From an uncultured Prevotella sp. (GTDB lineage: Bacteria; Bacteroidota; Bacteroidia; Bacteroidales; Bacteroidaceae): a DNA stretch of 59,149 bases. The stretch's first letter is position 1, and each line of letters begins with the position of its first letter. The notes below the pieces were generated by a model. The model ran no database searches. It was not told the DNA's origin and saw only the letters and a program-made list of their open reading frames with translations. Location: positions 1-59,149 of the forward strand of contig ONBG01000018.1 of the NCBI GenBank assembly GCA_900316015.1. Reading direction: 5' to 3'. Shown piece by piece: positions 33,950-44,500 of this stretch. A program made the position numbers and the translations under genes.

Positions 33950-36244
33950 ATGAAGCGCAAGATCGTTTTTGTCTTCCTTGTTTGCCTGTTTCCATTGCTT
34001 TCCCCAGCATCCGAGACAGAAGACCTGAGAAAGAAAGTTGATGGTTATCTCATCCAGGTAGAGTGCCAGCCCGATTGGCTTTATTCCCGGCTTGCCATGT
34101 TTTGGAAAACTCATGCTACAGATGTGTACATCAAGGGAGAGGCCTTTGACCATATCGGTGGAAAGCGGGCACTGTATCCTACGGTGAAGTTTAATGGGAC
34201 CCGTAGTACGGAGACGCAATTCCATGCCCCCAAGTTGGAGGATGCCATTCCTTACGATGATGACGCAGAAGGAAATATTACCTTCGTCAATGATAGGACA
34301 GGTAAGATGGAGAAGGTGTCTCCTGCGAAAACCGGTTGTACGATAGCTTCTTATAACCAGTATATCCTGGGCATCGCTAAGGATGCGGCTCGATTGTACC
34401 AGTTGACTGGGGACAAGCGATATGCAAAGATGGCGTATGGTGTCTTTGATGTGTTCATGAAGGGCATCTATGGGAGAAATGTTCCTATTGATATGAACCA
34501 CGGGCATCAGCAAACATTAGTAGGAATGACCACCTTTGAGGTGATCCATGAAGATGCAATAACTGATGTGACAGAAATTTATTCCCTATTGGGGAAGTAT
34601 ATCACTCATGACAGGGAACTTTATGAAGCTGCCTTGAAAAAGTGGGCGGAATGTGAGATTGCGAATGGAGTCCCGCATAACAACTGGGATCTTATCCAGG
34701 CTCGTTATATCCTGAAAATAGCCTTGGTGCTACAGGATGATGACAAATATGCCGATCACCGGGGAAAACAATATTATTTAGACTATATAGTCAACCAAAA
34801 CAGTATGCGGCAATGGGGGCTAAAGCAATTGGCTGCTTTCGGCTTCGATCAGACCACATATATTTGGTATGAGTCGCCAGGATATAGTGTCAATGTAGTG
34901 GGCGACTTCACCGAATTTGCCAATACTCTTGACAAGCAAACAGGTATTGATATCTTCAAGCAGATCCCAGAACTGCTGCAAGCCGTGCTTGCCACTTCAC
35001 AATACTTGTTTCCCAACCGGATGATCGCAGGTTTTGGAGACACTCATCCTTCTTTCCTGTCAACGCGGGCGGTAGACCAAGTCCTTGACTATGCATCCCG
35101 ACACCATGATGATCGGCTTTTGGCTCAGATGGACTCGCTGCGAACCGCCATCCTTCCCAATGCTTCCCCTGCACAAATAGGGAAATATGTCACCCCCTTG
35201 TTTTATTCTCCAAACGTCTCTTGGCTGGTGCAGCGTAGTGGCATGGATAAGCAGCACGACCTGATGATCTCACTGAATGGGTCCTTAGGCAACCATCAAC
35301 ATGCCAATGGCATCTCCATGGAATTATATGGAAAAGGATATGTCTTAGGACCGGATGCAGGAATCGGAAAATATCTCTATAGCGGACTGGACTATGTTGA
35401 ATATTATTCCCAGTTCCCAGCCCATAATACCGTTTGCGTGGACGGCATCTCCAGTTATCCGGTTATGATGTCCAATCATGCTTTCCATGTGATAGATCAG
35501 GGAGGGCAAGCCGGGAAGACCTATTCTGTTGTCTCCTTCCTTGAGCCGGAAAGCAATGCCCGGCAGCAACGTACCAATGCGATTGTGAAAACCAGTGATA
35601 AGGGGGGATATTATGTGGATATCTTTCGTAGCCGGAAAATAGAAGGCGGAGACAAGACTCATGATTACTTCTACCATAACTTGGGACAGACAATGAGCGT
35701 GACCCGTGCGGATGGAAGCACCTTGAAGATGCGACCTACTCAGGAACTTGCATTCGCTGGCGGGCATCTCTATGCCTATTCTTATCTTTATCATCAGCAA
35801 GTGGCAGAAGAGCCGGGTGATGTGAAGGCTACTTTCGTGACCCAAACGGCAGACTCGTCTATTGTCATGAACTTATGGATGAAAGGTGACCGTAACCGGA
35901 AGATCATACAGGCTCTTGCTCCAGAAAATATGGAATATGAGCGAATGCCCCATCAACCCTATGCCATTGAAAAACAGCCCGTCTTGACTTTTATTGCAAG
36001 ACAGCGGGGTGAGGCATGGACACATCCCTTCATCGCCATCTTTGAGCCTGTCACGGATAAGGAACCGTCGGAGATTGCGTCTGTAGGATATTTCAAACCT
36101 AAGAGTACGGACCCCGCAGCGGTAGGCATTATCGTCAAACTGAAGAATGGTCGTACGGATTATATATTCTCTTCCGCAGAAGGAAGTGAGATGACTTATC
36201 AGGATATGACTGTGAAAGGATATTATAAAGTGATAACCAAATAA
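33950..36244 (+). CDS. Heparinase II/III-type polysaccharide lyase
   Basis: 764 residues with a signal peptide (MKRKIVFVFLVCLFPLLSPA). An alpha/alpha toroid (about 60-400) carries VPHNNWDLIQARYIL and a Tyr-containing WYESPGYSVNVVGD block. The heparinase II/III beta-sandwich follows with the typical SLGNHQHANGISMELYGKGY (metal-binding His) and SQFPAHNTVCVDG. Such enzymes cleave uronic-acid glycans by beta-elimination in the periplasm or at the surface; the PL family is not certain (PL12, PL15, PL17 and PL21 share the fold). It begins a run of four closely spaced enzyme genes and pairs logically with the GH88 hydrolase, which removes unsaturated uronates. Confidence 0.82.
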   Translation: MKRKIVFVFLVCLFPLLSPASETEDLRKKVDGYLIQVECQPDWLYSRLAMFWKTHATDVYIKGEAFDHIGGKRALYPTVKFNGTRSTETQFHAPKLEDAIPYDDDAEGNITFVNDRTGKMEKVSPAKTGCTIASYNQYILGIAKDAARLYQLTGDKRYAKMAYGVFDVFMKGIYGRNVPIDMNHGHQQTLVGMTTFEVIHEDAITDVTEIYSLLGKYITHDRELYEAALKKWAECEIANGVPHNNWDLIQARYILKIALVLQDDDKYADHRGKQYYLDYIVNQNSMRQWGLKQLAAFGFDQTTYIWYESPGYSVNVVGDFTEFANTLDKQTGIDIFKQIPELLQAVLATSQYLFPNRMIAGFGDTHPSFLSTRAVDQVLDYASRHHDDRLLAQMDSLRTAILPNASPAQIGKYVTPLFYSPNVSWLVQRSGMDKQHDLMISLNGSLGNHQHANGISMELYGKGYVLGPDAGIGKYLYSGLDYVEYYSQFPAHNTVCVDGISSYPVMMSNHAFHVIDQGGQAGKTYSVVSFLEPESNARQQRTNAIVKTSDKGGYYVDIFRSRKIEGGDKTHDYFYHNLGQTMSVTRADGSTLKMRPTQELAFAGGHLYAYSYLYHQQVAEEPGDVKATFVTQTADSSIVMNLWMKGDRNRKIIQALAPENMEYERMPHQPYAIEKQPVLTFIARQRGEAWTHPFIAIFEPVTDKEPSEIASVGYFKPKSTDPAAVGIIVKLKNGRTDYIFSSAEGSEMTYQDMTVKGYYKVITK

Positions 36245-36255
36245 CTAAAGAATAT

Positions 36256-38166
36256 ATGAAGTCTATTATTTTTCTTGTCTTATGCTTGCTTCCTTTGTCT
36301 GTTATGGCACAGAAGGAAATGTTATCCTCCCCCGATGGGAATTACTTGTTTACGTTCGAACAGAGCGGAGGTCGACTGTGGTACCATGTAGAGTATAAGG
36401 GGAAAGCTGTCATCCTAAAGAGTGAATTAGGAGTGGATATTGATAACCATCTTGTTGAAAAGGCAATGGGTATTCCCACAGATAGTGCCAAAGTATGGAC
36501 GGAGGACCTTGTCTTGGGAAGTATAGATCGATTGGAAAAGGACACGGTCTGGCATCCTCTTTATGGAGAATATAACGCGATCCCCGACCATTATCGGCAG
36601 ATGGTCCTCCATTTGAAAAAAGGAGGCAATGTTGGCAATGCCCATGATAGTGGATATGACAAGCGGAAAGTGTATGAATTGGATATTGTGGTACGTGCTT
36701 ATAATGAAGGCGTAGCTTTCCGCTACCATTTCCCAGAAGCACAGAATGGATTGTTTATGCATATCACAAATGACCGTACAACGTTCTGTATGCCTTCTGA
36801 TACAAAAGGGTTCTTTACCGAATGGGCACAAGGACCCTATCAGCTTGTCTCTCTGAGCCATTGGAAAGAACAGGGTGAACGCCCTTTGTACATGGAGCTT
36901 GCCAATGGACTGCAGGTAGCGATAGGAGAAGCTTCCCTCAAGGATTTCGCCCGTGGGAAACTGGAACTGCGTCGGGAAAATGAGCTTCATCTGAAACTGT
37001 TCGATAGTTGTGATATCATTACAGCCTATGATATGCCGTGGCGGTGGATCATGGTAGGCGAGCGACCGATCGACTTGATCAATCACAAGCAGATCGTCCT
37101 CAACTTGAATGTACCAAGCTCATATGAATCACATCCCCAGTTAAATACTTATATCTATCCAGGCAAGGCAATCCGTTCAAGTAAGTTGGAGAAAAAATGG
37201 ATCCTTTCCTGCATCGATTTTGCTGCCAGCTTTGGTTTGCAATATGTAGAATTGGATGCAGGTTGGTACGGACAGGAATGGAAGATCTCTTCCTCTGCCC
37301 TTGCTGTGTCGAGCAATCGTGATTTCAATATGCAGGAGATCATACAGTATGCCCATAGCAAGGGCATAGGCATCTGGCTGTATGTCAACCAGCGTGCTCT
37401 TTATTACCAGTTAGATCAAATCCTTCCCTTATATAAGAAATGGGGAGTAAGTGGCATCAAGTTCGGTTTCGTGCAAGTGGGCTCCCAGCAATGGACCACC
37501 TGGTTGCATAATGCTGTCGCAAAGTGTGCTGAATATGGTTTGATGGTAGACATCCATGATGAATATCGACCCACTGGCGTTAGTCGTACTTTCCCTAACT
37601 TGTTGACTCAAGAAGGAATCCGGGGTAATGAAGAGATGCCAGACGCTACGCACAACACAGTCCTGCCCTTTACGCGTTTTCTCTGTGGTCCCGCAGATTA
37701 CACACTCTGTTATTTCAACAATCGGGTTAAAAACACCTTCGGACATCAGTTGGCTATGGCAGCTGTCTATTATAGTCCTCTACAGTTTATGTTCTGGTAT
37801 GACCTTCCAACAGCTTACCAAGGAGAGAAAGAACTCGATTTTTGGAAAGCGATCCCAACAGTTTTCGATGAGAGCAAGGCTTTGGCTGGTGCTCCTGGGG
37901 AATATATCATCCAGGCTCGGAGGACAGGGACGACTTGGTATGTGGGTGCCATGACCAATACACAAGCAAGAGACATTACGATTACGACTTCAGATTTCTT
38001 GGAAAAAGGCAAGCACTATACGGTAGAGATCTATAATGACGACCCAAAACTGGCAACCCGCACACATGTACGGCATGAGCAAATGAAAATCAAATCAGGG
38101 AAAACGATCCGGCTTCATCTCCAGCCCTCTGGGGGTGCTGCCCTTCTATTCAAGGAAATTCAATGA
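36256..38166 (+). CDS. GH97-family alpha-glycosidase, apparently inverting type
   Basis: 636 residues with a signal peptide (MKSIIFLVLCLLPLSVMAQ). N-terminal beta-supersandwich (SSPDGNYLFTFEQSGGRLWY), central TIM barrel (YVELDAGWYGQEW, GIKFGFVQVGSQQ, DIHDEYRPTGVSRTFPN, LTQEGIRGNEE) and C-terminal beta domain: the GH97 order and length. Retaining GH97 alpha-galactosidases carry a nucleophile Asp at the KxDF position; here the residue is Gly (KFGF), and a Glu occurs in DIHDEY. This is the pattern described for inverting members such as the SusB alpha-glucosidase. It lies 11 bp after the lyase and overlaps the esterase by 4 bp, so translation is probably coupled. Confidence 0.88.
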   Translation: MKSIIFLVLCLLPLSVMAQKEMLSSPDGNYLFTFEQSGGRLWYHVEYKGKAVILKSELGVDIDNHLVEKAMGIPTDSAKVWTEDLVLGSIDRLEKDTVWHPLYGEYNAIPDHYRQMVLHLKKGGNVGNAHDSGYDKRKVYELDIVVRAYNEGVAFRYHFPEAQNGLFMHITNDRTTFCMPSDTKGFFTEWAQGPYQLVSLSHWKEQGERPLYMELANGLQVAIGEASLKDFARGKLELRRENELHLKLFDSCDIITAYDMPWRWIMVGERPIDLINHKQIVLNLNVPSSYESHPQLNTYIYPGKAIRSSKLEKKWILSCIDFAASFGLQYVELDAGWYGQEWKISSSALAVSSNRDFNMQEIIQYAHSKGIGIWLYVNQRALYYQLDQILPLYKKWGVSGIKFGFVQVGSQQWTTWLHNAVAKCAEYGLMVDIHDEYRPTGVSRTFPNLLTQEGIRGNEEMPDATHNTVLPFTRFLCGPADYTLCYFNNRVKNTFGHQLAMAAVYYSPLQFMFWYDLPTAYQGEKELDFWKAIPTVFDESKALAGAPGEYIIQARRTGTTWYVGAMTNTQARDITITTSDFLEKGKHYTVEIYNDDPKLATRTHVRHEQMKIKSGKTIRLHLQPSGGAALLFKEIQ

Positions 38167-39566
38167 TGAGAAAGTTCTTTTTATGTAAGATACAGTTTCT
38201 TCTGCTTCTTGTCCCTATGGGTATCCATGCCGTGGGAGTAGGAGGAAGCGGTATGTTCCCATATTCCGTAGAACTACGTGGGTATATCAGCAAAGAAACA
38301 GGTAAGTCGCCTGTTGCTTATTTGTGGATCTCAGAGAAGTGCAGAAAGGTGAAAGCTATTATCTTTTGTCAGCAGAATATGACAGAGGAAGCCCTTTATA
38401 AGATGCCTTCTTTCCAACGTCAACTCGCCGAGATGGGCATTGCTGTAATCTGGGTGGCACCAGCATTTTCCAACAATTGGGATCCTTCTACTGGGTGTCA
38501 GAATATCTTTGAAGAGATGATGACTGGTCTTGCTGGTCAAAGTGGGCATCCGGAAATCGAGCATTGTCCTGTCATACCCTTTGGGCATTCAGCGCAGGCA
38601 ACTTTCCCATGGAATTTTGCGGCATGGAACAACAGTCGAACGCTTTGTATTATCTCCTTCCATGGGGATGCGCCCCGTACGAACCTTTGTGGATATGGAA
38701 CGGCCAATGTAGAATGGGGACGCACCCGCAATATTGATGGCATTCCGGGATTGATGGTTGAAGGTGAATATGAATGGTGGGAAGCACGTGTCAATCCTGC
38801 CCTCGCCTTTCGGATGATGTATCCTCAGAGTTGCATCTCTTTCTTGTGTGATGCCGGGCATGGGCATTTTGATTGCGCGAAAGAAACTGCGGATTATATC
38901 GCACGGTTTATTCGGAAATCATTGGAACAACGCCTGCAGCCCGATGGAACCCTTCGTAAAATCAATCCACAAGATGGTTGGTTGGCAGACAGGTTCCGCC
39001 CGGATCTGCCAGGAACGGATGGGGCAGATAAAGGGACGCCCTCTAACTTGAGGGAGCAATATGTCCCTGTCAGTGCTGCCTCATATCGTCAGTATCAGGG
39101 TGATAAGCATGATGCTTTCTGGTACTTTGACCGGGAGATGGCTCTGTTGACGGAAAAACGTTATCAAGATACCTATGGAAAGAAATTACAATTTGTAGGC
39201 ATTGAGCAAGGGGGATCATTGTTATCGTATGACACGTCTGTGCAAGGCGGAATGAGAGCCGGCTTCTTGCCAGAGAAAGATGGGATTACCTTTCACCTAA
39301 AAGCGGTCTATACGGATGCATCGCATCAGCAACTGTCTCTGGATCATGGAAAGGGGAAGTTGCATGTCGAGGTGATTTGTGGACCAGTCCGCAAAATCAA
39401 TGATACCACCTTCCGTATTTATCCTTATGAGGCGGGATGGGATAATTCACGCCGCTCCTTCAGTATCTGGTTGGCAGCTGTTGCCGATCCGGATCAGAAT
39501 TATAAGAGGGCAGTACAGCCCGTGAATATTTTACTGCCCCATGATATCATGGACAAATTGAAATAA
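38163..39566 (+). CDS. Secreted alpha/beta-hydrolase, probable carbohydrate esterase
   Basis: 467 residues with a signal peptide (about 1-24). The nucleophile elbow is PFGHSAQATFPW (G-H-S-A), and the catalytic His is probably in CDAGHGHFDC. About 200 residues beyond the hydrolase core form a beta-rich C-terminal domain. No CE family is certain. It starts inside the GH97 stop (ATGATGA overlap) and is followed after 9 bp by the GH88 gene, so it should act on the same glycan, removing an acyl group (acetyl or other) before or after backbone cleavage. Confidence 0.72.
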   Translation: MMRKFFLCKIQFLLLLVPMGIHAVGVGGSGMFPYSVELRGYISKETGKSPVAYLWISEKCRKVKAIIFCQQNMTEEALYKMPSFQRQLAEMGIAVIWVAPAFSNNWDPSTGCQNIFEEMMTGLAGQSGHPEIEHCPVIPFGHSAQATFPWNFAAWNNSRTLCIISFHGDAPRTNLCGYGTANVEWGRTRNIDGIPGLMVEGEYEWWEARVNPALAFRMMYPQSCISFLCDAGHGHFDCAKETADYIARFIRKSLEQRLQPDGTLRKINPQDGWLADRFRPDLPGTDGADKGTPSNLREQYVPVSAASYRQYQGDKHDAFWYFDREMALLTEKRYQDTYGKKLQFVGIEQGGSLLSYDTSVQGGMRAGFLPEKDGITFHLKAVYTDASHQQLSLDHGKGKLHVEVICGPVRKINDTTFRIYPYEAGWDNSRRSFSIWLAAVADPDQNYKRAVQPVNILLPHDIMDKLK

Positions 39567-39575
39567 AGGACGACT

Positions 39576-40778
39576 ATGAAAAAAAATATCATTGCCGCAG
39601 CATTGTGCTTCTTCGCGTTTACATGCCAGGGGCAGTCCTTAGACGTGGAAAAGCAGTTAGCGTATTGTAACCGACAAGTACATCGTGCCCTTCAGGAATT
39701 ACAGCGGAAAGACGGTTCATACGATTATACCATGGAACCTCGTAATATATTGAAAGGTGACCGGCAACCAGGTTGGAACTGCCGCAAAGCATCTGCAGAA
39801 GAATGGTGTTCTGGATTTTGGCCAGGCATTCTGTGGATGGATTACGCCCTCAACGGGGACGAGAAGGTGAAAAAGGCAGCAGAAGGTTATACGGAATCTC
39901 TGGAGGGGATTGCCTATCGTCCTATTTATGATCATGACATTGGATTCCTGATGTTCTGTTCCTATGGGAAAGGGTATGCTGTCACTCATGATCCAGCATA
40001 CAAGCAGGTCATCCTTGCCAGTGCAGATTCTCTTGCGAACCTTTTCAATCCTTTGGTTGGCACGATCTTGAGTTGGCCCAGGGAAGTGGAACCCCGTCAT
40101 TGGCCCCATCATACGATCATGGATAACATGATGAATTTAGACATGATGTTCTGGGCAGCCAAGCATGGAGGCAATCGACTCTTGTATGATATTGCCGTTG
40201 CCCATGCGAAAACAACGATGGAGCATCAATTCCGTCCTGATGGTTCGTGCTATCATGTAGCAGTTTATGATACGATCACAGGCAATTTTATCAAAGGTGT
40301 CACCCATCAAGGGTATGCAGACAATTCCATGTGGTCACGTGGACAGTCGTGGGCGATATATGGCTTTACCATGGTATATCGGTATACCCATCAACGGGTG
40401 TTCTTGGAATTTGCACAAAAGGTAACTGATATCTATCTCAAACGCTTGCAAGAGACAAGTGATGACTTGATCCCGAAATGGGATATGGATGACCCAGACC
40501 CACATGCATCGAAGGATGCCAGTGCTGCATGTGTCGTGGCTGATGCCTTAATCGAATTAAGCCAGTATGTGGGAGGTGAGAAAGGAACCGCTTACAAAGA
40601 TATAGCCATACGCACTTTGGCACAATTGAGCACGGACAAATATCAAAGCGGGAAACGAAACGTCAGTTTCCTGATGCACAGTACGGGTCATCATCCAGCA
40701 GGCAGTGAGATCGATGCCAGTATCATCTATGCAGATTACTATTATTTGGAGGCTTTAAGTAGATTAAAGAGCAGGTAG
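39576..40778 (+). CDS. GH88-type unsaturated glucuronyl hydrolase
   Basis: 400 residues with a signal peptide (MKKNIIAAALCFFAFTCQG). The alpha6/alpha6 barrel shows the GH88 blocks WCSGFWPGILWMDYAL, YDHDIGFLMFCSYGKGY (Asp), TIMDNMMNLDMMFWAA (catalytic Asp), YADNSMWSRGQSWAIYGF and PKWDMDDPDPHASKDASA. It hydrates the 4,5-unsaturated uronate left by a lyase and frees it from the oligosaccharide, which fits the heparinase-type lyase three genes upstream. GH105 is the nearest alternative, but the SxDASA ending favours GH88. Confidence 0.88.
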   Translation: MKKNIIAAALCFFAFTCQGQSLDVEKQLAYCNRQVHRALQELQRKDGSYDYTMEPRNILKGDRQPGWNCRKASAEEWCSGFWPGILWMDYALNGDEKVKKAAEGYTESLEGIAYRPIYDHDIGFLMFCSYGKGYAVTHDPAYKQVILASADSLANLFNPLVGTILSWPREVEPRHWPHHTIMDNMMNLDMMFWAAKHGGNRLLYDIAVAHAKTTMEHQFRPDGSCYHVAVYDTITGNFIKGVTHQGYADNSMWSRGQSWAIYGFTMVYRYTHQRVFLEFAQKVTDIYLKRLQETSDDLIPKWDMDDPDPHASKDASAACVVADALIELSQYVGGEKGTAYKDIAIRTLAQLSTDKYQSGKRNVSFLMHSTGHHPAGSEIDASIIYADYYYLEALSRLKSR

Positions 40779-40870
40779 ATGATACGAAACGTTTGTCTAA
40801 TTTAGATAGACAAGATCGTAAGTAATTGATAATCATATATTTAATTTATTTGGACTGCTTAAAAAATGAT

Positions 40871-40926
40871 ATGGCAGCAAATGGGTTTTGAGAACTTGTT
40901 TGTTGCCATTTTCTGTTCTATCTTTG
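40871..40926 (+). promoter_or_regulatory. Promoter and inverted-repeat operator before the ECF sigma gene
   Basis: TTG (40896-40898), 20-bp spacer, TATCTTTG (40919-40926). An 11-bp inverted repeat, ATGGCAGCAAA (40871-40881) and TTTGTTGCCAT (40899-40909) with one mismatch, straddles the -33 box. It is a plausible binding site for the tethered AraC regulator or another factor. Confidence 0.65.
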
Positions 40927-40970
40927 CATTGCAATTGAATCAAAAACCGAATAATTAAAAACCGAACAAT

Positions 40971-41489
40971 ATGGGAACCGATTACAAACTTCAAAATCGG
41001 GACGTCGTTTCTTCTATCTATAAGAGGTACTACGCCGATCTCAAAGCATATCTCATGAGTTATACCCATCAGGGGATGAAGGCTGAGGATATGATTCAGG
41101 ATCTTTTCCTGAGAGTACTCGACATGGATGTGATCCACGAAGAGTCTGCAAAAGGATTGCTGCTCACCATGGCACATCGTATGATCATTGATGATGCCCG
41201 GCATCGCGCATTTGTACGTAGGCAGGAAAGCAAGATTCGTCAAACAGCTTCAGTCTATGACCAAACTTCTATTGTAGATAAGGTAGAGTTCCAGCAGATG
41301 ACTGCTTACGAATCCCGGAGGCTATTAAAGATGCCAGAAAAGCGTGCGCATGTATACCAGCTATGGCGTCATGAGGAGAAGACCAGCCAAGAAATAGCAA
41401 AGCAAATGGATCTCAGTTGTCGGACAGTAGAATCCCATCTTTATATGGCGCGAAAGGAGATGAGGGATTATCTACGCAATATTATTTAA
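40971..41489 (+). CDS. ECF-type RNA polymerase sigma factor (locus 2)
   Basis: 172 residues. Sigma2 (about 15-85; IYKRYYADLKAYLMSYTHQG, EDMIQDLFLRVL) and sigma4 (about 115-170; TSQEIAKQMDLSCRTVESHLYMARKEMRDYL) are both seen. In Bacteroidota such factors usually pair with a FecR-type anti-sigma gene; none is present, and the next gene is SusC, whose ATG lies 41 bp on. The downstream SusC lacks an STN domain. The gene has its own promoter with an inverted repeat. It may serve locus 2 without a trans-envelope anti-sigma circuit, or an anti-sigma factor may be encoded elsewhere. Confidence 0.88.
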   Translation: MGTDYKLQNRDVVSSIYKRYYADLKAYLMSYTHQGMKAEDMIQDLFLRVLDMDVIHEESAKGLLLTMAHRMIIDDARHRAFVRRQESKIRQTASVYDQTSIVDKVEFQQMTAYESRRLLKMPEKRAHVYQLWRHEEKTSQEIAKQMDLSCRTVESHLYMARKEMRDYLRNII

Positions 41490-41530
41490 AGTAAGGAATG
41501 ATTAATTCTCAATTTAAACCCAATAAAATA

Positions 41531-44500
41531 ATGGAAAGAAGAAAACCTAATCTATTGGCTCGAAGCTGCTTCTATTCGTTAGCAATCGCTTCCGCCTTGG
41601 CGATGACAAGTGCTCAGGTACTCGCTGCATCCCATGGTACTCCTTCTGTTGAGGCTGTTCAACAGGCGGATGTCGTGAAAGGTAATGTCGTTGACCAGAA
41701 TGGTGACCCCATTATTGGTGCCACTGTGACCTTGAAAGGTACTAATAAGAGAACGGTTACCGATCTTGATGGGAATTTTGTTTTGCAGGGTGCTGCAAAA
41801 GGAACGCTTGAGATCTCTTATATTGGCTACAAGACACAGTTGGTCGCTACCAATGGTACTGGGAAAGTCAAGGTGAAGATGCAGGAAGACAATGCCACGT
41901 TGAATGAAGTGGTTGTTGTCGGGTATGGTACCCAGAAGAAGGCTACCTTGACAGGTGCTGTCAGTATGGTGGAAGGCGATGAAGTCCTGAAAGGACGTGC
42001 TACAAGTAATGTCGGGACTGCTCTTCAAGGTGCGATCCCTGGCTTGACCATTACTCGTAGTAGTTCCCGTCCAACCAGTAATCCAACCATCAGCTTGCGC
42101 GGTGGCATCTCTGTTAATGCAGCCAGTCCTCTTATCTTGATTGATGGTGTGGATGCTTATGCTTGGGAGTTAAACTCTTTGAACCCCAATGATATCGAAA
42201 GCATTTCCGTATTGAAAGATGCAGCAGCATCTATCTATGGCGCCCGTGCCGCAGGTGGTGTGATCTTGGTGACTACGAAACGCGGCAAGACTGGTAAAGT
42301 GAAGGTTTCTTATAATGGTGCCGTGACAGCCAACTTCGTCGGTAAGAAATATCCTGCGGCAACGGGTTCCGAATGGGCACAAATGATGCTGATGGCAGAT
42401 CAGAATGATACCAATCATCAGCATGGGGCTTCCTCCCTTTGGGCTATCATGGGATTCACTCGTGATGCTTATGAGAAAGTAATGGCCAATGAGGCATTCG
42501 ACTGGACCAATGGAAGTACAACCTATCGTATTGATCCTGCCCATGCTGACCAAATCGATGCAGTCTATGGGACTACATGGGGAACCAATCATAATATCAG
42601 CGTGACGGGTGGTGGTGAGAATGTCAAGACAGTGACCTCTTTGGGCTTCTCGGATGACCGCTCACTCATTAAGGTGGTGTATGATGGTCAAAAGAAATAT
42701 AATTTCCGTAACAATACTGATTTCCAGATTGGCAAATTTGTCAAGTTGGAAACAGGCATCAGTTATGACTATAAATACGAGAATACACCAAGCTATGGTA
42801 TCGGATATGGTTTGCAAGATTTTTATGTATTCCCGCTTTATACTGCCAGTGGTGAGAAGTATTACGACAACTTTGGAGGGAACAATGTATTGGGGCATTT
42901 GACAGAAGCAGGAAAGGATAAGTCCAATAACTATATGCTCCGTCTCAGTGGAAAGGCAACTGTAGACCTGAGCTTCATCAGTCAAGCTCTTAAGGGGTTA
43001 AGTGCTTATGCCAAAGGTAGCATCCGTCAATATAATTATAACCAGAAGAAGCAACATCACTATCCTCAGTTCTATGATTACTATACGGATGAGGTGACTA
43101 ACAATGCCCAAAAGGCTTCTCGCAGTAAGAAAGAGGAACTCTATGAGACCAATACCCGAGCATTATACCAGTTATATGAGTTTTTCTTGAACTATGACCG
43201 TACCTTTGGAGACCATCACATTGCTGCCATGTTCGGTAACACCAATGAGCTCCGAGACAATTATTCCACGACGGCTTATCGTAGTAGTCAGAATGAGCAA
43301 ACTCTCAGCGACTTGAATGTGTATGACACAACAACAGATAAGATTACAAAATCTGAATCTTATAAGTGGTCATATGTTTCTCTTGTCAGTCGTTTAAACT
43401 ATGACTATGCGGGTAAATATTTGTTGGAAGGGACATGGCGTCATGATGGAAGTTCTCGCTTAGTGAAGAAAAATCGCTGGCAAGACTTCTTCGGAGTCAG
43501 TGCTGGTTGGAGAATTTCAGAAGAGGCATTCCTCAGGGATATCGATGCCCTGAGCAACTTGAAGTTGAGAGCTTCTTGGGGACAGGCAGGTAGCGTGTCC
43601 AGTATCGGTAACTATGAAGCTTATTCTGCCATTTCCACGGGTACGACGATCTATAATGGAACCAAATATGCTACATCATGGCTCTCAGGTATTACGGACG
43701 ACAGTCGTACTTGGGAAACAGTCAATACTACGAATGTCGGAGTTGACTTTGGTTTTTTGAACAATCGATTGAGTGGAACGTTCGATTATTTCTGGCGTAA
43801 GAACAACGGCATGTTGATCAACATCACCTATCCTGCTACGTATGGCGGAAAAGCCCCCTCCACTAATTCTGGAGAGTATAAGACGCACGGGTGGGAACTT
43901 ACATTGAATTGGCAAGACCATATTAATAAGGACTGGAGCTATCAGGCAGGTTTTTCTTTATCCAATGCAAAGACCAATGTGACCTCATATAAAGGGAAGA
44001 CTGCCATCAACTGGGGCGTCAACTCCATCGTGGAAGGCAAGCCATTGAATGCTCTTTATGTATTCAAGACGGATGGATTGTTCCAAACTCAGGAAGAGGT
44101 AGATGAATACTATGCTCAGATGAATGGAAAGGTCTCTGGTTCCTTGATCAATAATGTGAAAAATGGTACAGTCAATGAACTGACACCGGGTTGCGTACGT
44201 CGTGTCGATATGAACGGAGATAACGATATTACAAAGAGCGACCTCTATTTCTATGGCGATACTGACCCTCATTATACCTTCTCGTTGAATTTAGGATTGA
44301 CATGGAAGAACCTCGACTTTACCTGCTTTTTCCAAGGCGTTGGGCAGCAGTACCATGTGCGGAATGGTCAGATGGGATGTGCCTTTTGGAGTGGTTGGAC
44401 GAATACCAACGGAACTTTCATTGATAATACTTGGTATGCTGGTGATGAATATGGCTATCACAAGGCGAATACAGGTGCATCGCAACCTCTGATTTCCAGG

